Shown in pieces: positions 27,456 to 37,995 of a stretch of 60,440 nucleotides of DNA. A model generated the notes under the pieces. That model ran no database searches. It was not told the origin of the DNA and saw nothing but the letters and a program-made list of their open reading frames with translations. The stretch's first letter is position 1. Every line of letters starts with the position of its first letter. The DNA lies in NCBI GenBank assembly GCA_045639255.1, contig JAZUCT010000007.1:1-60440 (forward strand), read 5' to 3'. The translations under genes were made by a program, and so were the position numbers. The stretch is from JAZUCT01 sp045639255 (lineage in GTDB: Bacteria > Bacillota > Clostridia > Christensenellales > UBA1242).

Positions 27456-27484
27456 ATAATATAATAAAAAATTCTTTCAGTCAA
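27456..27484 (-). promoter_or_regulatory. Promoter of giant gene 1
   Basis: Minus strand TTGACT (27484-27479), 17 bp, TATTAT (27461-27456), leaving a ~55-base leader. Confidence 0.65.
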
Positions 27485-27497
27485 TTAAATGCAAACA

Positions 27498-27521
27498 AAA
27501 ACAAGGCAATCGCCTTGTTTT
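27498..27521 (-). terminator. Terminator of giant gene 2
   Basis: Stem AAAACAAGGC / GCCTTGTTTT with loop AATC (GATT on the minus strand), just after the stop of giant gene 2; shows the two giants are transcribed separately. Confidence 0.75.
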
Positions 27522-27524
27522 TGA

Positions 27525-30500
27525 TTAATATGTGTTGTGATTATAAATTATTAATGTTGGGAATAAGCCAGATTTATTCCAGTTTAAACTAAATTTGCTG
27601 AACACATAATCCCTTAAATTAACTGAAACAACTTCTTTATCTATAACCATTTCCACTTTGCTGTTTTCAATATATTGTTGGAAAGTGTAAGTGTTATTTG
27701 TTTGACCAAAAGAATTTATTTTAACACCATATACAGAGTTTGGTGCTGTTATTTTTTGTTCTGAATAATTTGCGCTGTTCCAATCTGATGTGGTCCATAA
27801 TTCATTTCCCATAACAAAGTTTGATGAAATTGCTGAAACAGTTTCACTTTTCCATTTATTAAGTGCAACACAAGCTGAAATTCCAACCGTTGATGATTTA
27901 AGCCCAACAAGGCCACCAATTCTTGCAAAGATTTCAGTTTTTCCTTCGGTATAATTTAAGTATGCAAAAACCGAAGATGTTGCATAGCATTTAATTATGC
28001 TTCCATTTTTTGCTTCACCAACAAGGCCACCTGCTATATGGGCATTTCTGTTGCGAACATCAATGCGTGAATAACTGTTGCTTATTGTTCCGTCAATCAT
28101 ATAACCAACAAGCCCACCAGTTCTGTAATTTGTTTTTGCAAATAGGTTTGAAATATGTGTGTTTTCACTTGTTAATTGTGCTGTTGTTGAATCTGCAAGT
28201 TCTTTGTTTTCTTGCGAACAATCAAGGCGAACATAACCTATGCTTCCTGCACTGTGCGCAACAATTGCACCAGCGTTTCGCGTGCCATAAATTCCTTGAC
28301 TGAAATCGGTTGATTGTTGGTTCCAAACTGCAATAAATTCAGCATTGTTAATTGTTGAATTTTTGCTTAAATAACCAGCAATTCCGCCTGCATTTTCGCC
28401 TTTGATTATAACTTTATTTTCAGTTGTTAATTTGTTTAAAACACTTGATTCATTAATATCTGTTGTTAACGAATTATCAATATCATTTACAACACCAAAT
28501 AAACCACCTGCATATGAATAATTAACAAAATTTTCATCGCCATTAAATTTATAATTGGCATCATAGAACATGTTGTCTTTATACACATCTTCCATGCTGA
28601 ATTTGTTTTCGTTTTCAGATTTCCAAACTTCTGTTATGCTTCCGTGTGCAAATTCTGAACCAACAGAAACACCATTGTTAACACAATTAAATGCATTAAC
28701 ATTTTCAACATAACCAGCAATTCCACCAACCCAGTTTCTGCCTGTTACTGCTGTTTCGGTTTCACCATTTATTGAAATATCGAATAAGTGTGTGTTTTTC
28801 ATTTTTCCAGCAACTGTTCCAACAAAGTAGGATTTTGTTGCTGTTACTTCAACAACATTAAAGTTTGCATTTTTAATAACGGTTTGTTTTTCGGTTTCAA
28901 CTTTATATTCCATTGTTGAACCAAAGAAACCAAAACTGTGTGGTGCATTGGCACTTGCTTCGTTTGTTACAAGCGAAACATTTGAAATGTTAAAGCCATT
29001 TCCGTTAAATGTGCCTTTATAATTAAGTTTTTGCGATGTTATTTCTGATGCTTCAAAACTGATATCGCATACCAAAATTGCATGATAACTTGAATAACCT
29101 GTTGTTAATTTTATGAAATCGTTATAACTTTCGGCTGAATAAATAAGGTATGGTTTTGTTTTTGCTGAGCCATTCCATTGACCACCCACTTCGTTATAAC
29201 TGAATTCGTTAAGGCTTGATGTTGCTTTATTGTTTGAAGAAACAACTTCCCTTATTCTGCTTATGTTTTGTTCTGCAACAACCGGAACTGGACCAAAATC
29301 TTGATAAACATTCCAGTTAGCAGTTTCGTTGTTTATTGCAAAACTGTAAGGTGTTGAATTGTGGAAATTGTGATTATCGATCAGTGCAACACCTGATTCA
29401 ACATCAGTTACAACACTTAAATTGTTTTCTTGTTCATAAGCATAGCAATAACTTATTGAACCTTCGTTAAGCGATTGGTTAAGAGTGTTAATTGCGCTGA
29501 AAAGTGAATTTTTTGTGCTGTTAGGTGTGATTTTTGAAGATGAAACACAATTAATTATTTCACCTGAATTTTTGTTGTTATAAACAAATCCACCTGATTG
29601 AGATAAGATATTTTCAACCGAAATGTTTGCAGAACATTCTTTAATAAGGCCTGTGTTTTCATAAACAAAACCTGCGCCAGTGCCTTTTGAAATAAGAGCA
29701 TTGCCCGGGGTTGATATAACAAAATTTTCACCAAAACCTTCTGCATACGAATACATAATTCTTGCACCGTTGTTATTTGAAACAACAAAACCAGAAGTTT
29801 TTGTTTCTGCAATGAATGAACTTGTGTTTTCAAGTTTTATTGCTTTTGCATAACTTGCCGAAATTGCACCATTATTTATGCCAACAAATCCAGCAAGATT
29901 TCCGTTTGCTTGCAAGTGAATTTGTTCTTTTGAATATGTTTTATGTTTTGAAAGGTCGCCATTGTTAATTCCGTTAACCCTGGAATTTGAAATGTAACCA
30001 TTGTTTGTGCCAACAAACAAACTGAAATTTGATTTTGACACGCTTGAATTTGCTGTTAAGAATGTGTAGGTTAATTGATTTTCCTTTTCTGAATATGCTT
30101 TATATGAACCATTCAAGTTTTTATCGTAACCTTCATAATTTCCAACACTGCAATTGTTAATAATGCCGTTGTTAATTACTGCGAACAAACCAACATTAAC
30201 ATTGTTAAACATTGTTAAGTTTGTGCTTTCATCTTCATTAACATCTTGTAAATTGTTAACAAGTTTTGTGCTTTCAACAGTAAGAACAACATTTTTAATA
30301 ATTGAATTTTCACTTACTTTGTTAAACAAGCCAAGTGCAATGCTTTCGTTTGCAAAACCGCTTTCATAGAATGAACTTGCATCGAAGTTTTTAATTGTAA
30401 CAACTCTGCCATTTCCATCAACACTTTTTGCATTAAAGTTAATTGGAGTATAATTTTCCAAAACTATATTATTCATAAGAATATAATCAAGTGGATTTTC

Positions 30501-33500
30501 GGTTTCTTCGTTTAATTTTTTAATAAACTCTGCTGATGTATATATTGGATATGGATTATCGTCGCTTGAATAAACATTAACATTAATTGCAATATTACAT
30601 TCAATTTTATTGTTTTCACTTTCTGAAATTACAAATTCTCCATTTTCATTATATGAATATGCTGAATTTAAGAATATTTTTGACGAGTTTGTTGAATATC
30701 CTTGAACAGAGAAAGTTCCTTGTGTGTTAAAGAACATACGAATTATTCCATTTTCATTTGTATCTGGAATTTGGTTTTCTAAGGTTAAATATTTGCTGCT
30801 TATTAAACCACGAATTTTATTATAATCTTTCGAGTTTATTGTTTTACCATTTTTATTTTCTGCTGAATAATAAGTTGCAGAAATTAAATAATCACGCTGA
30901 CCATTATATGGAACATCGCCAAAACCATTAAATTCGTCTGTTTCACATGGTTCAATTGCAAAGTTAACCAATTTTTCTTTAACAAAAACAATTGATTTTT
31001 TTGTTTCTATTGTTTCAGTTAAACCATTTATGTTTGCAACAACTGTGAATTTAATTATATAAGTTTTGCCATATAATTCATTTGGATTTACATTAGGTTT
31101 TATTAAGTAAGGATATGTTGTTGTGTTGCCACTTACCATCGAAATGAAGTTGCCTTTTTCATCGGCTTTTCTTTCAACAGTGAAATCGTCTGTTGCACTT
31201 TCTTGTTTATCATATACTTTAACATCAATATTTTCGTTATTGAACCTTATTTGATTAAAGTTAATTTCAGCATCCATGCCAGCAACAAAAACAGAATTGC
31301 CTGAAAGTTCATTAACATATGCATTGTTTTTTGTTGGTGTTATGGTTGTTGTTGCTGAATTTTTAACAGTAAAATCGAAAGCACGAATAATATCTTCGCT
31401 GTTTGCCGAACCTTTTCCGCGAACAGTTATTGTGAATGTTGTGTTTTCAGCAATATCACTGCTGATGTAAGTTTTTAAATAGTAAATGCTTACATTTTCT
31501 TCAACATTAAGCGCAATGCTTCCATCTGGTTGATAAATTGGAAGTGGATAAACTTTTTCAATTTTATAAAAGCCTGTGTTGTTACTATCTGCAACATATT
31601 TAACTTGTTCAAAAGTTAGCCTATCACCACCCGCAGAAGATGAAGAAATATAAATATTTTCCATTTTTGCATAGGTTGGATATAAATCAAGTTGCAAAAT
31701 TCCCACATTGCCCGGAATTATAATATCGCTTGATGGCTCTGGCTCAACAGGTTTATCTGAATTTCCTTGCCTGTATGGTCCAACACCAAGTGGGAAATGC
31801 TGTGCTGAAATGTTAATAAGTTTTTGTGGAATAACTGTTAAGTTGTATGTTGCAAAAACTGTGATATTTTCTTCGTTTTCCCACAAATGTGTCCAGAACT
31901 TAAATTCAAACTGTTCGTTTTGTGAAATTGTTGCTTTTTTATTGTTATGAATTTTAATTAAGAAAGTGTAGGTTGTTTGATAATATGTGTTTCCATTAAT
32001 TTCAGTTGTGTTTATTTCACCTTGTTGAATATTAACAGATAAAATATCGCTTTTGCCTGTTAATTGGTGTTCCAATTTTTCGGCATTTGAATTTGAAACA
32101 ATATCTTTTGTTGTAAGAAGAGTTACAACAAATTCAGTTTCGTCAATTGGATAAATTGATTCGCTTGTTTTGTTAACTGAAATAAGGTTTGCCCTTTCGG
32201 TGCATTTAATTGTGAAAGTTATTGTGTTTGAAAGATAATGTTTAATATTTGCTGAAATTTGAATATATGGTTTTAAAGTTACTTTAACCGAACATTCTTT
32301 TATTGCTGTAAATGTTAAAGTGCTTGGGTTAAATGTTAAGCCATAAGTTGCAAGTTCGCTTTCTGAAAGTGAAAGGTCGCTGCCTGAAAGTGAAAGTTCA
32401 TAACTTATGTTTTTGTTAACATCAAAATTATCAAAAGTTGCGTTTGCATTAATTTTAACTGTTTGATATTTTTCAATTGTTAAAACATCTTTGTTTTCGT
32501 TAAATGCAGATGAAACATAGTTAATGTTATTAACTCCATTAACAACAAAGATATCAAAACTGCAATTAACATTTTTGTTTTTTAATGCTGTTAAGGTTAT
32601 TGTTGCTTTTCCTTCGCCATTAAGTTTGAATTTTGCAACACCGCCATCAATTACAATTGAAACAGCACTTGGGTTATCAGATTGTGCCACAAGTTGAAGA
32701 TGTTTAACGCTTGGATTTGGTGTTACAGTTAGCAATTCATTAAGTGCATATAGGTTTAGTGTTTCGCTTATTTTTTCAATTTCAATGATTGGTGTTTTTA
32801 AATACGCAATGAAAGTTGAGTTTAAATTTTCGTGATTAACAAAGTTTTCAATGGTGTTAAGTTTAAGTTCCAAACCTTCTGGGATTTTTTCAACTGGATT
32901 GTTTTTAAGTTCGTTTGCTTCCCAGTTATCTGAATTATCTTTGTGGAAATCAGAATTAACAAAATAATCTTGCAATGTTCCGCTGTTTTGTGCAACTGCA
33001 CTGATATTTGAGCCAAGAAGAGCATAAGTTTGTGAAATTGTGCCACTGTTTGTGCCAGCAAATGCACCGCAACGAGAAACCCCTGTTAACAAGTTATCAA
33101 TAACAAAACTGCGAACATAACTTAATGAAATTAAGCCATAATTATCGCCTGCAATTCCACCAACTGTGGTTCCTGAAATTGTTTCGTTTGACTTATATGC
33201 TTCAACATAACATTTTTCAATTGTTGTTCCCAAATCTTGAAGATTAATTCCAACAATTCCACCAACTGTGGTTCCGTTTATGTTTGCATTAACAAAACAA
33301 TTTGAAATGCTTTTACTGTTATAACCTGCAATTCCACCAACAACTCCACCTGTTAATGCAACGCCATCTTCGTTAACACAATGCACTGAAACGCTTTCAA
33401 TTTTGCCGTTATTTGTGCCTGAAACAGCACCAACGCTTGAATTTTCAGATGCTGAAATTATGCCAATTAAATCAAAGTTTTCAAAGTTAAATGAAGTTAG

Positions 33501-36500
33501 AATTTCTGTGCCTTCATTTTCAGTTGAACTATTATTGTTCCAGTGAACATAAGTTCCTGTTATTTCGCCTAAGTTTAAGCCAGCCAAACCACCAATATTT
33601 TGTGCTGTGCTTGATTGAATTTTAAAGTTAACAAGATTAATGCGTTCAAGTTTTGCACCATTTTTAAGGGTTGAAACAAACCCAAGGTTTTGAAGTGCAT
33701 ATTTTTCAGCATTAAGATTGCTTTCGATAATTGTTAAGTTTGAAATGGCAAAGTTTAAACCATCTCGGCCACCATATAAACCACCACTGAAACCAATTTC
33801 AATTCCGGTTTCATCTTTAAGCGAACCAATTGGTGCAAAGTTAATGTTGTTTAAGTTTATATGAGCATTAAGAACATAGAAATATGAAAGATTTTCTGCA
33901 CTTTGGTTAACTTCCAAAAGTTCTTCTGCGGTTTTTATTTCAAACGGATTTTCTTTTGTGCCATCAGCAACATAAATTTGAATGGTGGTTATTTCTGCTT
34001 TTGGTGCATTTTCAGGGTTTCCACCATTTTCAATTTCAACTTTTAAAACATCATTTTCTTTAATAACCGATGTAACACTATCTTCCCTTGCAACATAAAC
34101 ATAACATTCGCCGGCTGAAATTGGTGTTATTTTGCCCGAGAATTCATCTACGGTTGCAATGTTTGGATTTGAAGAAAAATATCTTAACTTTTTGTTAAAT
34201 GCGTTAAGTGGTGTTACTTGTGCATTAATTGTGAATGTGTTATTTTCTGAGTTTAACCCATTGCGTGCATCGAAATATTTTTGATATTTTAAAGATGCAA
34301 TTTTTTTGTTTCCGTTATATTCTTCAAGGTTTAAAATGTTAACATTTCCAATAATGGTTGCACGCACAAGTTTTATTTCTTTAAAGAATTTAACTTGGCG
34401 ACCATATTGGCTGAACGAAAGATTAACTGTGAAGTTTATGCTGTTAACACCTAAAAAGCCACTGCCTTCATCGTATGCATCAAGCGAAGCAAACGAAAGT
34501 GTTAACTTGTTATCGTTTTTGGTTGCTTTAATGTTTTGAAGCCATTTAATGTTTAAATAATCAACATCTTCTGCCCATTCAATTTCAACATCGTTAATTT
34601 GCCAATTAACTTCAACTTTATCTTCATTTTCAAGGCTAAGGCTGTTAAAAATGCTTTCATTAAGTGTTGCCGAAAGGCTGGTTTTTGATAGGTTTGGATA
34701 TAACGCGCCAACACTATCTGCCATATAAATTGTGTCACTGAAACCGCCATCAACAACAATGTTAACATTTGAAATGCCCTCAACAATTGTTACATTAATT
34801 ATGTAAGTTGTTTTAAATTCTGTGCAAACACTTTGTTCAAACTTCCAACCAATTATGGTTGCTGAAATTATTGCAGAGTTGCCTTTTGCATAACTTCCTG
34901 TTGTTATTGTGCCGTTTGAAGAAACTGAACAACAATTATTGTTTGCTTGAACAGAAAATTTTTCAATAACTGTTGCATTATTGTTTTTAACAAATGCAAC
35001 ATCAATTGATTTGTTTTGGAAAATTTTATATTTTGCAGTTTTATTTTCTGCATTATATTCAAGGTAAGCAACCCCTGAATTTTCGTTTATTGTTGGAAGT
35101 GAAAGTGAAATTTGTGTTTCATCAATTGCAACAACAACTTTTGCTTTAAACACAATATTAAAACTGTTTAAAGAAGAAAGTTCAATGTTAACTTCGCCAA
35201 CTTCCAAACCTGTTAGAACAAACACTTCTTTATTGTTTGAACCATCGGTTATGGTTGTTTTTTCAATATCAACAATTTCTGAACCATTTAAAACTTTTGC
35301 AACTAAATCTGTGTTTTCAAGGTTAATAACATATTCATTTGCGTCGGTTAAAACAAGGTTAAGTGTGCATGATTTGCCTTTTTCAATCATAAGCACATTT
35401 TCTGTTTTATCGGTTGCTGTTGAAATTTCGGTTAAATTTTCAATTTCTGCATTTGCTATGCCTTGATATGTTTTAACAATCATGTTGTTAGAAATATTTT
35501 CAAAATTTGTGCTTTCAAAAACAATTTCCATGCCATCAAGCCCATTAATTTCGCCATTTACAAATGCATAAATTGTTACACCGCTTGGAATGTTTTGAAG
35601 GTCTGTTATTTCAGTTTCGTCACTGAACAACCAAGTGATTTTTGAAAAATCTGGGTGCGAAGAACTTATTTTTATGTAACTGTTTTCTTCTTCAACTCCG
35701 TTTGGATAAACATTAAGTTTAACCGCTGTGCCTAAAACTCCATTTACATAAGATGTGAAAAGTGAAAGTTCTTGGCCAGTTTGATTTGAGTTGTTAATTA
35801 AAATATCGGTTGGAACAAAAACATTTTTAATTGGCAATTCAAAGTTAAAAGGTGAATATGTTTCATAGCCAGAAACAAAGCATGAAACACTTAAAACTGT
35901 TTCTTTTGCCACAAGCCCTGAAAGTTCGAAACTTTTTTCGTTAAGTTTTAAAACATTAACAATTGTTGAGTTTTGTGAAACAACATTAAATTCATAGTTT
36001 TCAGTTGTTGCGGTTTCAAAGGTTAAAACTGGTTTTGCGTTATCGTTTAGGCGAATTATAAGTTGTTCTTGAACATCTTGGTTATCAAGTTTTATTGAAA
36101 TTTCATCAAGTGATTTAATTGCTTCAATAACCCTTACTTCTAAGAATTGCTCTTCCCCTTGTTGATTTTTAGGGGTAAGGCTTGTTGCAATATTTTCAAC
36201 CTTAACACGAATTGCACCATTTTCTGTTGTTGGTTTTTTGTTGCCAACAGAAAGCAATCCTGATGGTGTTAACTCAATGTTTTCATATTCATCAACAAGG
36301 CTGAACTTAACATCTTTTTCGGTGATGTTATCTCCGCCTTCGCCATAGTTAACAGCCAAATCGCCGTTAAGTTGCAACTTGCCATTAACACTTACTGCTG
36401 GTTTATAACCTTCGTTTAAAAACATTTCAGTTGGCTTAATGCTTATGCTTACAGAAATATTTGCACTTTTTCCACCTTCTTGGCTGGCAACTGTTATAAC

Positions 36501-36815
36501 GGCAGATTTTTCGGTTGCACTTAAAATTGGCAAAATTGAAATCTCTGTTTCGCCTTTTTCGTTAACAACTGTTGAAAGGCTTATGCAACTGCTTTGAGTG
36601 GTTACAATAAGATTTTTTGAAACATTTTCACCCACCCCGCTTACACTTGCAGTAACAACTTTTGGCTGAATATCTTCTTGCTTATTTTCTAACTCAATTT
36701 TTATTTCAGTTTCGGAAAGATGGATTTTCATGTTCTTATATGGATTGGAACAACCCACAAACAATGAAACACAACCAATAAACAATGTTAAAAGTGCCAA
36801 AATTTTTGTTTTCAT
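27525..36815 (-). CDS. Giant surface lipoprotein with Ig-like and GLUG repeats, 3,096 aa
   Basis: Paralogue of the neighbouring giant. The signal peptide KTKILALLTLFIGCVSLF ends in lipobox VGC with Cys at residue 22, the same position as in giant 1, followed by NPYKNMKIHL versus NKYKNLKLEL. The first ~115 mature residues align along their length (shared ATV/TAS-V-G-GE/K-VS and VASQEGGKSANISV/VATQEGGKTANVTV). Beta-rich Ig-like modules fill ~25-930. GLUG blocks start with NINLNNINFAPIG (about 960), a DYILMNNIVLENY unit (~2095) and an ILVCDISFE unit (~2570), with motifs such as GGLAGLNLGEITG and GGIAGYNSKSISNC. Unlike giant 1 it has no LRR block and stops soon after the last GLUG block. Predicted adhesin; start chosen at ATG 36815 with GGTGAAAG upstream. 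Confidence 0.9.
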   Translation of the reverse strand: MKTKILALLTLFIGCVSLFVGCSNPYKNMKIHLSETEIKIELENKQEDIQPKVVTASVSGVGENVSKNLIVTTQSSCISLSTVVNEKGETEISILPILSATEKSAVITVASQEGGKSANISVSISIKPTEMFLNEGYKPAVSVNGKLQLNGDLAVNYGEGGDNITEKDVKFSLVDEYENIELTPSGLLSVGNKKPTTENGAIRVKVENIATSLTPKNQQGEEQFLEVRVIEAIKSLDEISIKLDNQDVQEQLIIRLNDNAKPVLTFETATTENYEFNVVSQNSTIVNVLKLNEKSFELSGLVAKETVLSVSCFVSGYETYSPFNFELPIKNVFVPTDILINNSNQTGQELSLFTSYVNGVLGTAVKLNVYPNGVEEENSYIKISSSHPDFSKITWLFSDETEITDLQNIPSGVTIYAFVNGEINGLDGMEIVFESTNFENISNNMIVKTYQGIANAEIENLTEISTATDKTENVLMIEKGKSCTLNLVLTDANEYVINLENTDLVAKVLNGSEIVDIEKTTITDGSNNKEVFVLTGLEVGEVNIELSSLNSFNIVFKAKVVVAIDETQISLSLPTINENSGVAYLEYNAENKTAKYKIFQNKSIDVAFVKNNNATVIEKFSVQANNNCCSVSSNGTITTGSYAKGNSAIISATIIGWKFEQSVCTEFKTTYIINVTIVEGISNVNIVVDGGFSDTIYMADSVGALYPNLSKTSLSATLNESIFNSLSLENEDKVEVNWQINDVEIEWAEDVDYLNIKWLQNIKATKNDNKLTLSFASLDAYDEGSGFLGVNSINFTVNLSFSQYGRQVKFFKEIKLVRATIIGNVNILNLEEYNGNKKIASLKYQKYFDARNGLNSENNTFTINAQVTPLNAFNKKLRYFSSNPNIATVDEFSGKITPISAGECYVYVAREDSVTSVIKENDVLKVEIENGGNPENAPKAEITTIQIYVADGTKENPFEIKTAEELLEVNQSAENLSYFYVLNAHINLNNINFAPIGSLKDETGIEIGFSGGLYGGRDGLNFAISNLTIIESNLNAEKYALQNLGFVSTLKNGAKLERINLVNFKIQSSTAQNIGGLAGLNLGEITGTYVHWNNNSSTENEGTEILTSFNFENFDLIGIISASENSSVGAVSGTNNGKIESVSVHCVNEDGVALTGGVVGGIAGYNSKSISNCFVNANINGTTVGGIVGINLQDLGTTIEKCYVEAYKSNETISGTTVGGIAGDNYGLISLSYVRSFVIDNLLTGVSRCGAFAGTNSGTISQTYALLGSNISAVAQNSGTLQDYFVNSDFHKDNSDNWEANELKNNPVEKIPEGLELKLNTIENFVNHENLNSTFIAYLKTPIIEIEKISETLNLYALNELLTVTPNPSVKHLQLVAQSDNPSAVSIVIDGGVAKFKLNGEGKATITLTALKNKNVNCSFDIFVVNGVNNINYVSSAFNENKDVLTIEKYQTVKINANATFDNFDVNKNISYELSLSGSDLSLSESELATYGLTFNPSTLTFTAIKECSVKVTLKPYIQISANIKHYLSNTITFTIKCTERANLISVNKTSESIYPIDETEFVVTLLTTKDIVSNSNAEKLEHQLTGKSDILSVNIQQGEINTTEINGNTYYQTTYTFLIKIHNNKKATISQNEQFEFKFWTHLWENEENITVFATYNLTVIPQKLINISAQHFPLGVGPYRQGNSDKPVEPEPSSDIIIPGNVGILQLDLYPTYAKMENIYISSSSAGGDRLTFEQVKYVADSNNTGFYKIEKVYPLPIYQPDGSIALNVEENVSIYYLKTYISSDIAENTTFTITVRGKGSANSEDIIRAFDFTVKNSATTTITPTKNNAYVNELSGNSVFVAGMDAEINFNQIRFNNENIDVKVYDKQESATDDFTVERKADEKGNFISMVSGNTTTYPYLIKPNVNPNELYGKTYIIKFTVVANINGLTETIETKKSIVFVKEKLVNFAIEPCETDEFNGFGDVPYNGQRDYLISATYYSAENKNGKTINSKDYNKIRGLISSKYLTLENQIPDTNENGIIRMFFNTQGTFSVQGYSTNSSKIFLNSAYSYNENGEFVISESENNKIECNIAINVNVYSSDDNPYPIYTSAEFIKKLNEETENPLDYILMNNIVLENYTPINFNAKSVDGNGRVVTIKNFDASSFYESGFANESIALGLFNKVSENSIIKNVVLTVESTKLVNNLQDVNEDESTNLTMFNNVNVGLFAVINNGIINNCSVGNYEGYDKNLNGSYKAYSEKENQLTYTFLTANSSVSKSNFSLFVGTNNGYISNSRVNGINNGDLSKHKTYSKEQIHLQANGNLAGFVGINNGAISASYAKAIKLENTSSFIAETKTSGFVVSNNNGARIMYSYAEGFGENFVISTPGNALISKGTGAGFVYENTGLIKECSANISVENILSQSGGFVYNNKNSGEIINCVSSSKITPNSTKNSLFSAINTLNQSLNEGSISYCYAYEQENNLSVVTDVESGVALIDNHNFHNSTPYSFAINNETANWNVYQDFGPVPVVAEQNISRIREVVSSNNKATSSLNEFSYNEVGGQWNGSAKTKPYLIYSAESYNDFIKLTTGYSSYHAILVCDISFEASEITSQKLNYKGTFNGNGFNISNVSLVTNEASANAPHSFGFFGSTMEYKVETEKQTVIKNANFNVVEVTATKSYFVGTVAGKMKNTHLFDISINGETETAVTGRNWVGGIAGYVENVNAFNCVNNGVSVGSEFAHGSITEVWKSENENKFSMEDVYKDNMFYDANYKFNGDENFVNYSYAGGLFGVVNDIDNSLTTDINESSVLNKLTTENKVIIKGENAGGIAGYLSKNSTINNAEFIAVWNQQSTDFSQGIYGTRNAGAIVAHSAGSIGYVRLDCSQENKELADSTTAQLTSENTHISNLFAKTNYRTGGLVGYMIDGTISNSYSRIDVRNRNAHIAGGLVGEAKNGSIIKCYATSSVFAYLNYTEGKTEIFARIGGLVGLKSSTVGISACVALNKWKSETVSAISSNFVMGNELWTTSDWNSANYSEQKITAPNSVYGVKINSFGQTNNTYTFQQYIENSKVEMVIDKEVVSVNLRDYVFSKFSLNWNKSGLFPTLIIYNHNTY

Positions 36816-36898
36816 AACTTTCACCATATCGCCTTTTTGTTAGTTTGTTTTAAATAGTGCAAAATATTTGTGCAATATTTATTTTCTTTAAGTATAAT

Positions 36899-36927
36899 AT
36901 TATAAATAATATAAGTCAAACAAACAA
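36899..36927 (-). promoter_or_regulatory. Promoter of giant gene 2
   Basis: Minus strand TTGTTT (36927-36922), 17 bp, TATAAT (36904-36899), with an ~80-base leader. Confidence 0.55.
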
Positions 36928-36934
36928 AAAACCA

Positions 36935-36961
36935 AACTTTAAGAAGTTTAATCTTAAAGTT
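36935..36961. repeat. Perfect 10-bp inverted repeat in a divergent intergenic region
   Basis: AACTTTAAGA / TCTTAAAGTT with a seven-base loop, upstream of both giant gene 2 and the TtcA-like gene. No gene reads into it, so it is not an obvious terminator; an operator or the end of a small RNA are alternatives. Confidence 0.45.
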
Positions 36962-37118
36962 CGACAATCTTTTTAAGCACATATTTTGAGTTTTGCCTTG
37001 TTTTTAAAGGGGATTAACAAATTTTATTTAATGCTTTTTAAAATTAATTAAATAATATTTATGTTGACACTTTTTCTGTTTTATGGCAAAATTTTTAGGA
37101 ATTTAAAAGGTGATTTTT

Positions 37119-37883
37119 ATGCAAAGAGTTTTAAGTTATGTAAGGCGTGCAGTTGAGTTATATAACATGATTGAAGAAGGTGATAACATTGCCGTTGGCG
37201 TTAGTGGTGGAAAGGATAGCCTTGTTCTTGTTAAAGCGTTGGCAATGCTAAGGCGATTTTATCCAAAAAAATTTGATATTCAAGCAATAACAATTGATTT
37301 GTTTGAAGGCAAAAGTGACTATTCAAAAGTTAAAGACTTTATGCAAGAACTGAATGTTAATTATTATGTTGTTGAAAGCAATATCTATTCGGTTATTTTT
37401 GAAGAACGCAAAGAAAAAAGCCCTTGTTCGCTTTGTTCCAAAATGCGCAGGGGAGCATTGAACACAAAGGCAAAAGAATTGGGTTGCAATAAAATTGCAC
37501 TGGGTCACCATGCCGATGATATTATGGAAACATTTTTGTTAAGCCTTATTTATGAAGGCAGGTTAAGTGTTTTTCACCCTGTTTCTTACATGAGTAACAC
37601 TGGGCTTTCAGTTATTCGCCCACTTGTGCTTGCACCTGAAAGACTTATTGCAAATGTTTCAAAAGATATGCCAGTTTTTCATAACTGTTGCCCTGTTAAC
37701 CACCAAACCAAACGGGAATATATGAAAAATCTTTTAATAGATTTGGAAAAAGATATTCCGTTTGTTAAAGATAGAATTCTTGGAGCAATTGTTAACACTG
37801 ACCGCTATAACATGCTTGATAAAATGGAAGAAAAAAACCATTTAAGCAAAATTGAACACTTAAATAACCCACCCCAAAATTAA
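37119..37883 (+). CDS. TtcA/TilS-type ATP pyrophosphatase, tRNA 2-thiocytidine synthetase-like
   Basis: PP-loop SGGKDS at residues 29-34 binds ATP for adenylating the target base. The Cys pair in KSPCSLCSKMRRG (about 105-117) and the third Cys in HNCCPVNHQTKR (about 190-200) match the three ligands of the [4Fe-4S] cluster of TtcA, which makes 2-thiocytidine at tRNA position 32. ALGHHADDIMETFL is also conserved. 254 aa is normal for the group; some Firmicutes members have undefined targets, so tRNA C32 is inferred. ATG 37119 is chosen because AAGGTG lies seven bases upstream. Monocistronic, with a terminator directly behind it. Confidence 0.85.
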   Translation: MQRVLSYVRRAVELYNMIEEGDNIAVGVSGGKDSLVLVKALAMLRRFYPKKFDIQAITIDLFEGKSDYSKVKDFMQELNVNYYVVESNIYSVIFEERKEKSPCSLCSKMRRGALNTKAKELGCNKIALGHHADDIMETFLLSLIYEGRLSVFHPVSYMSNTGLSVIRPLVLAPERLIANVSKDMPVFHNCCPVNHQTKREYMKNLLIDLEKDIPFVKDRILGAIVNTDRYNMLDKMEEKNHLSKIEHLNNPPQN

Positions 37884-37897
37884 GGTGGGTTTTTTGT
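37866..37897 (+). terminator. Terminator of the TtcA-like gene
   Basis: Stem AACCCACC / GGTGGGTT, ten-base loop, then TTTTTG. Confidence 0.85.
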
Positions 37898-37995
37898 TTC
37901 GTTTTTAAATTTATTGTTTATTGTTTTTTCATTTTTAGACATATTCTTACAAATTAATTCATATATTTTAACACCGAACATTAAGGAGTTAAAAC

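Noticed and set aside
13389..36815. Many 60-125-codon open frames on both strands inside the two giant genes
   Set aside because: They are by-products of the repetitive, stop-poor A/T-rich coding sequence, with no ribosome binding sites or domain content.
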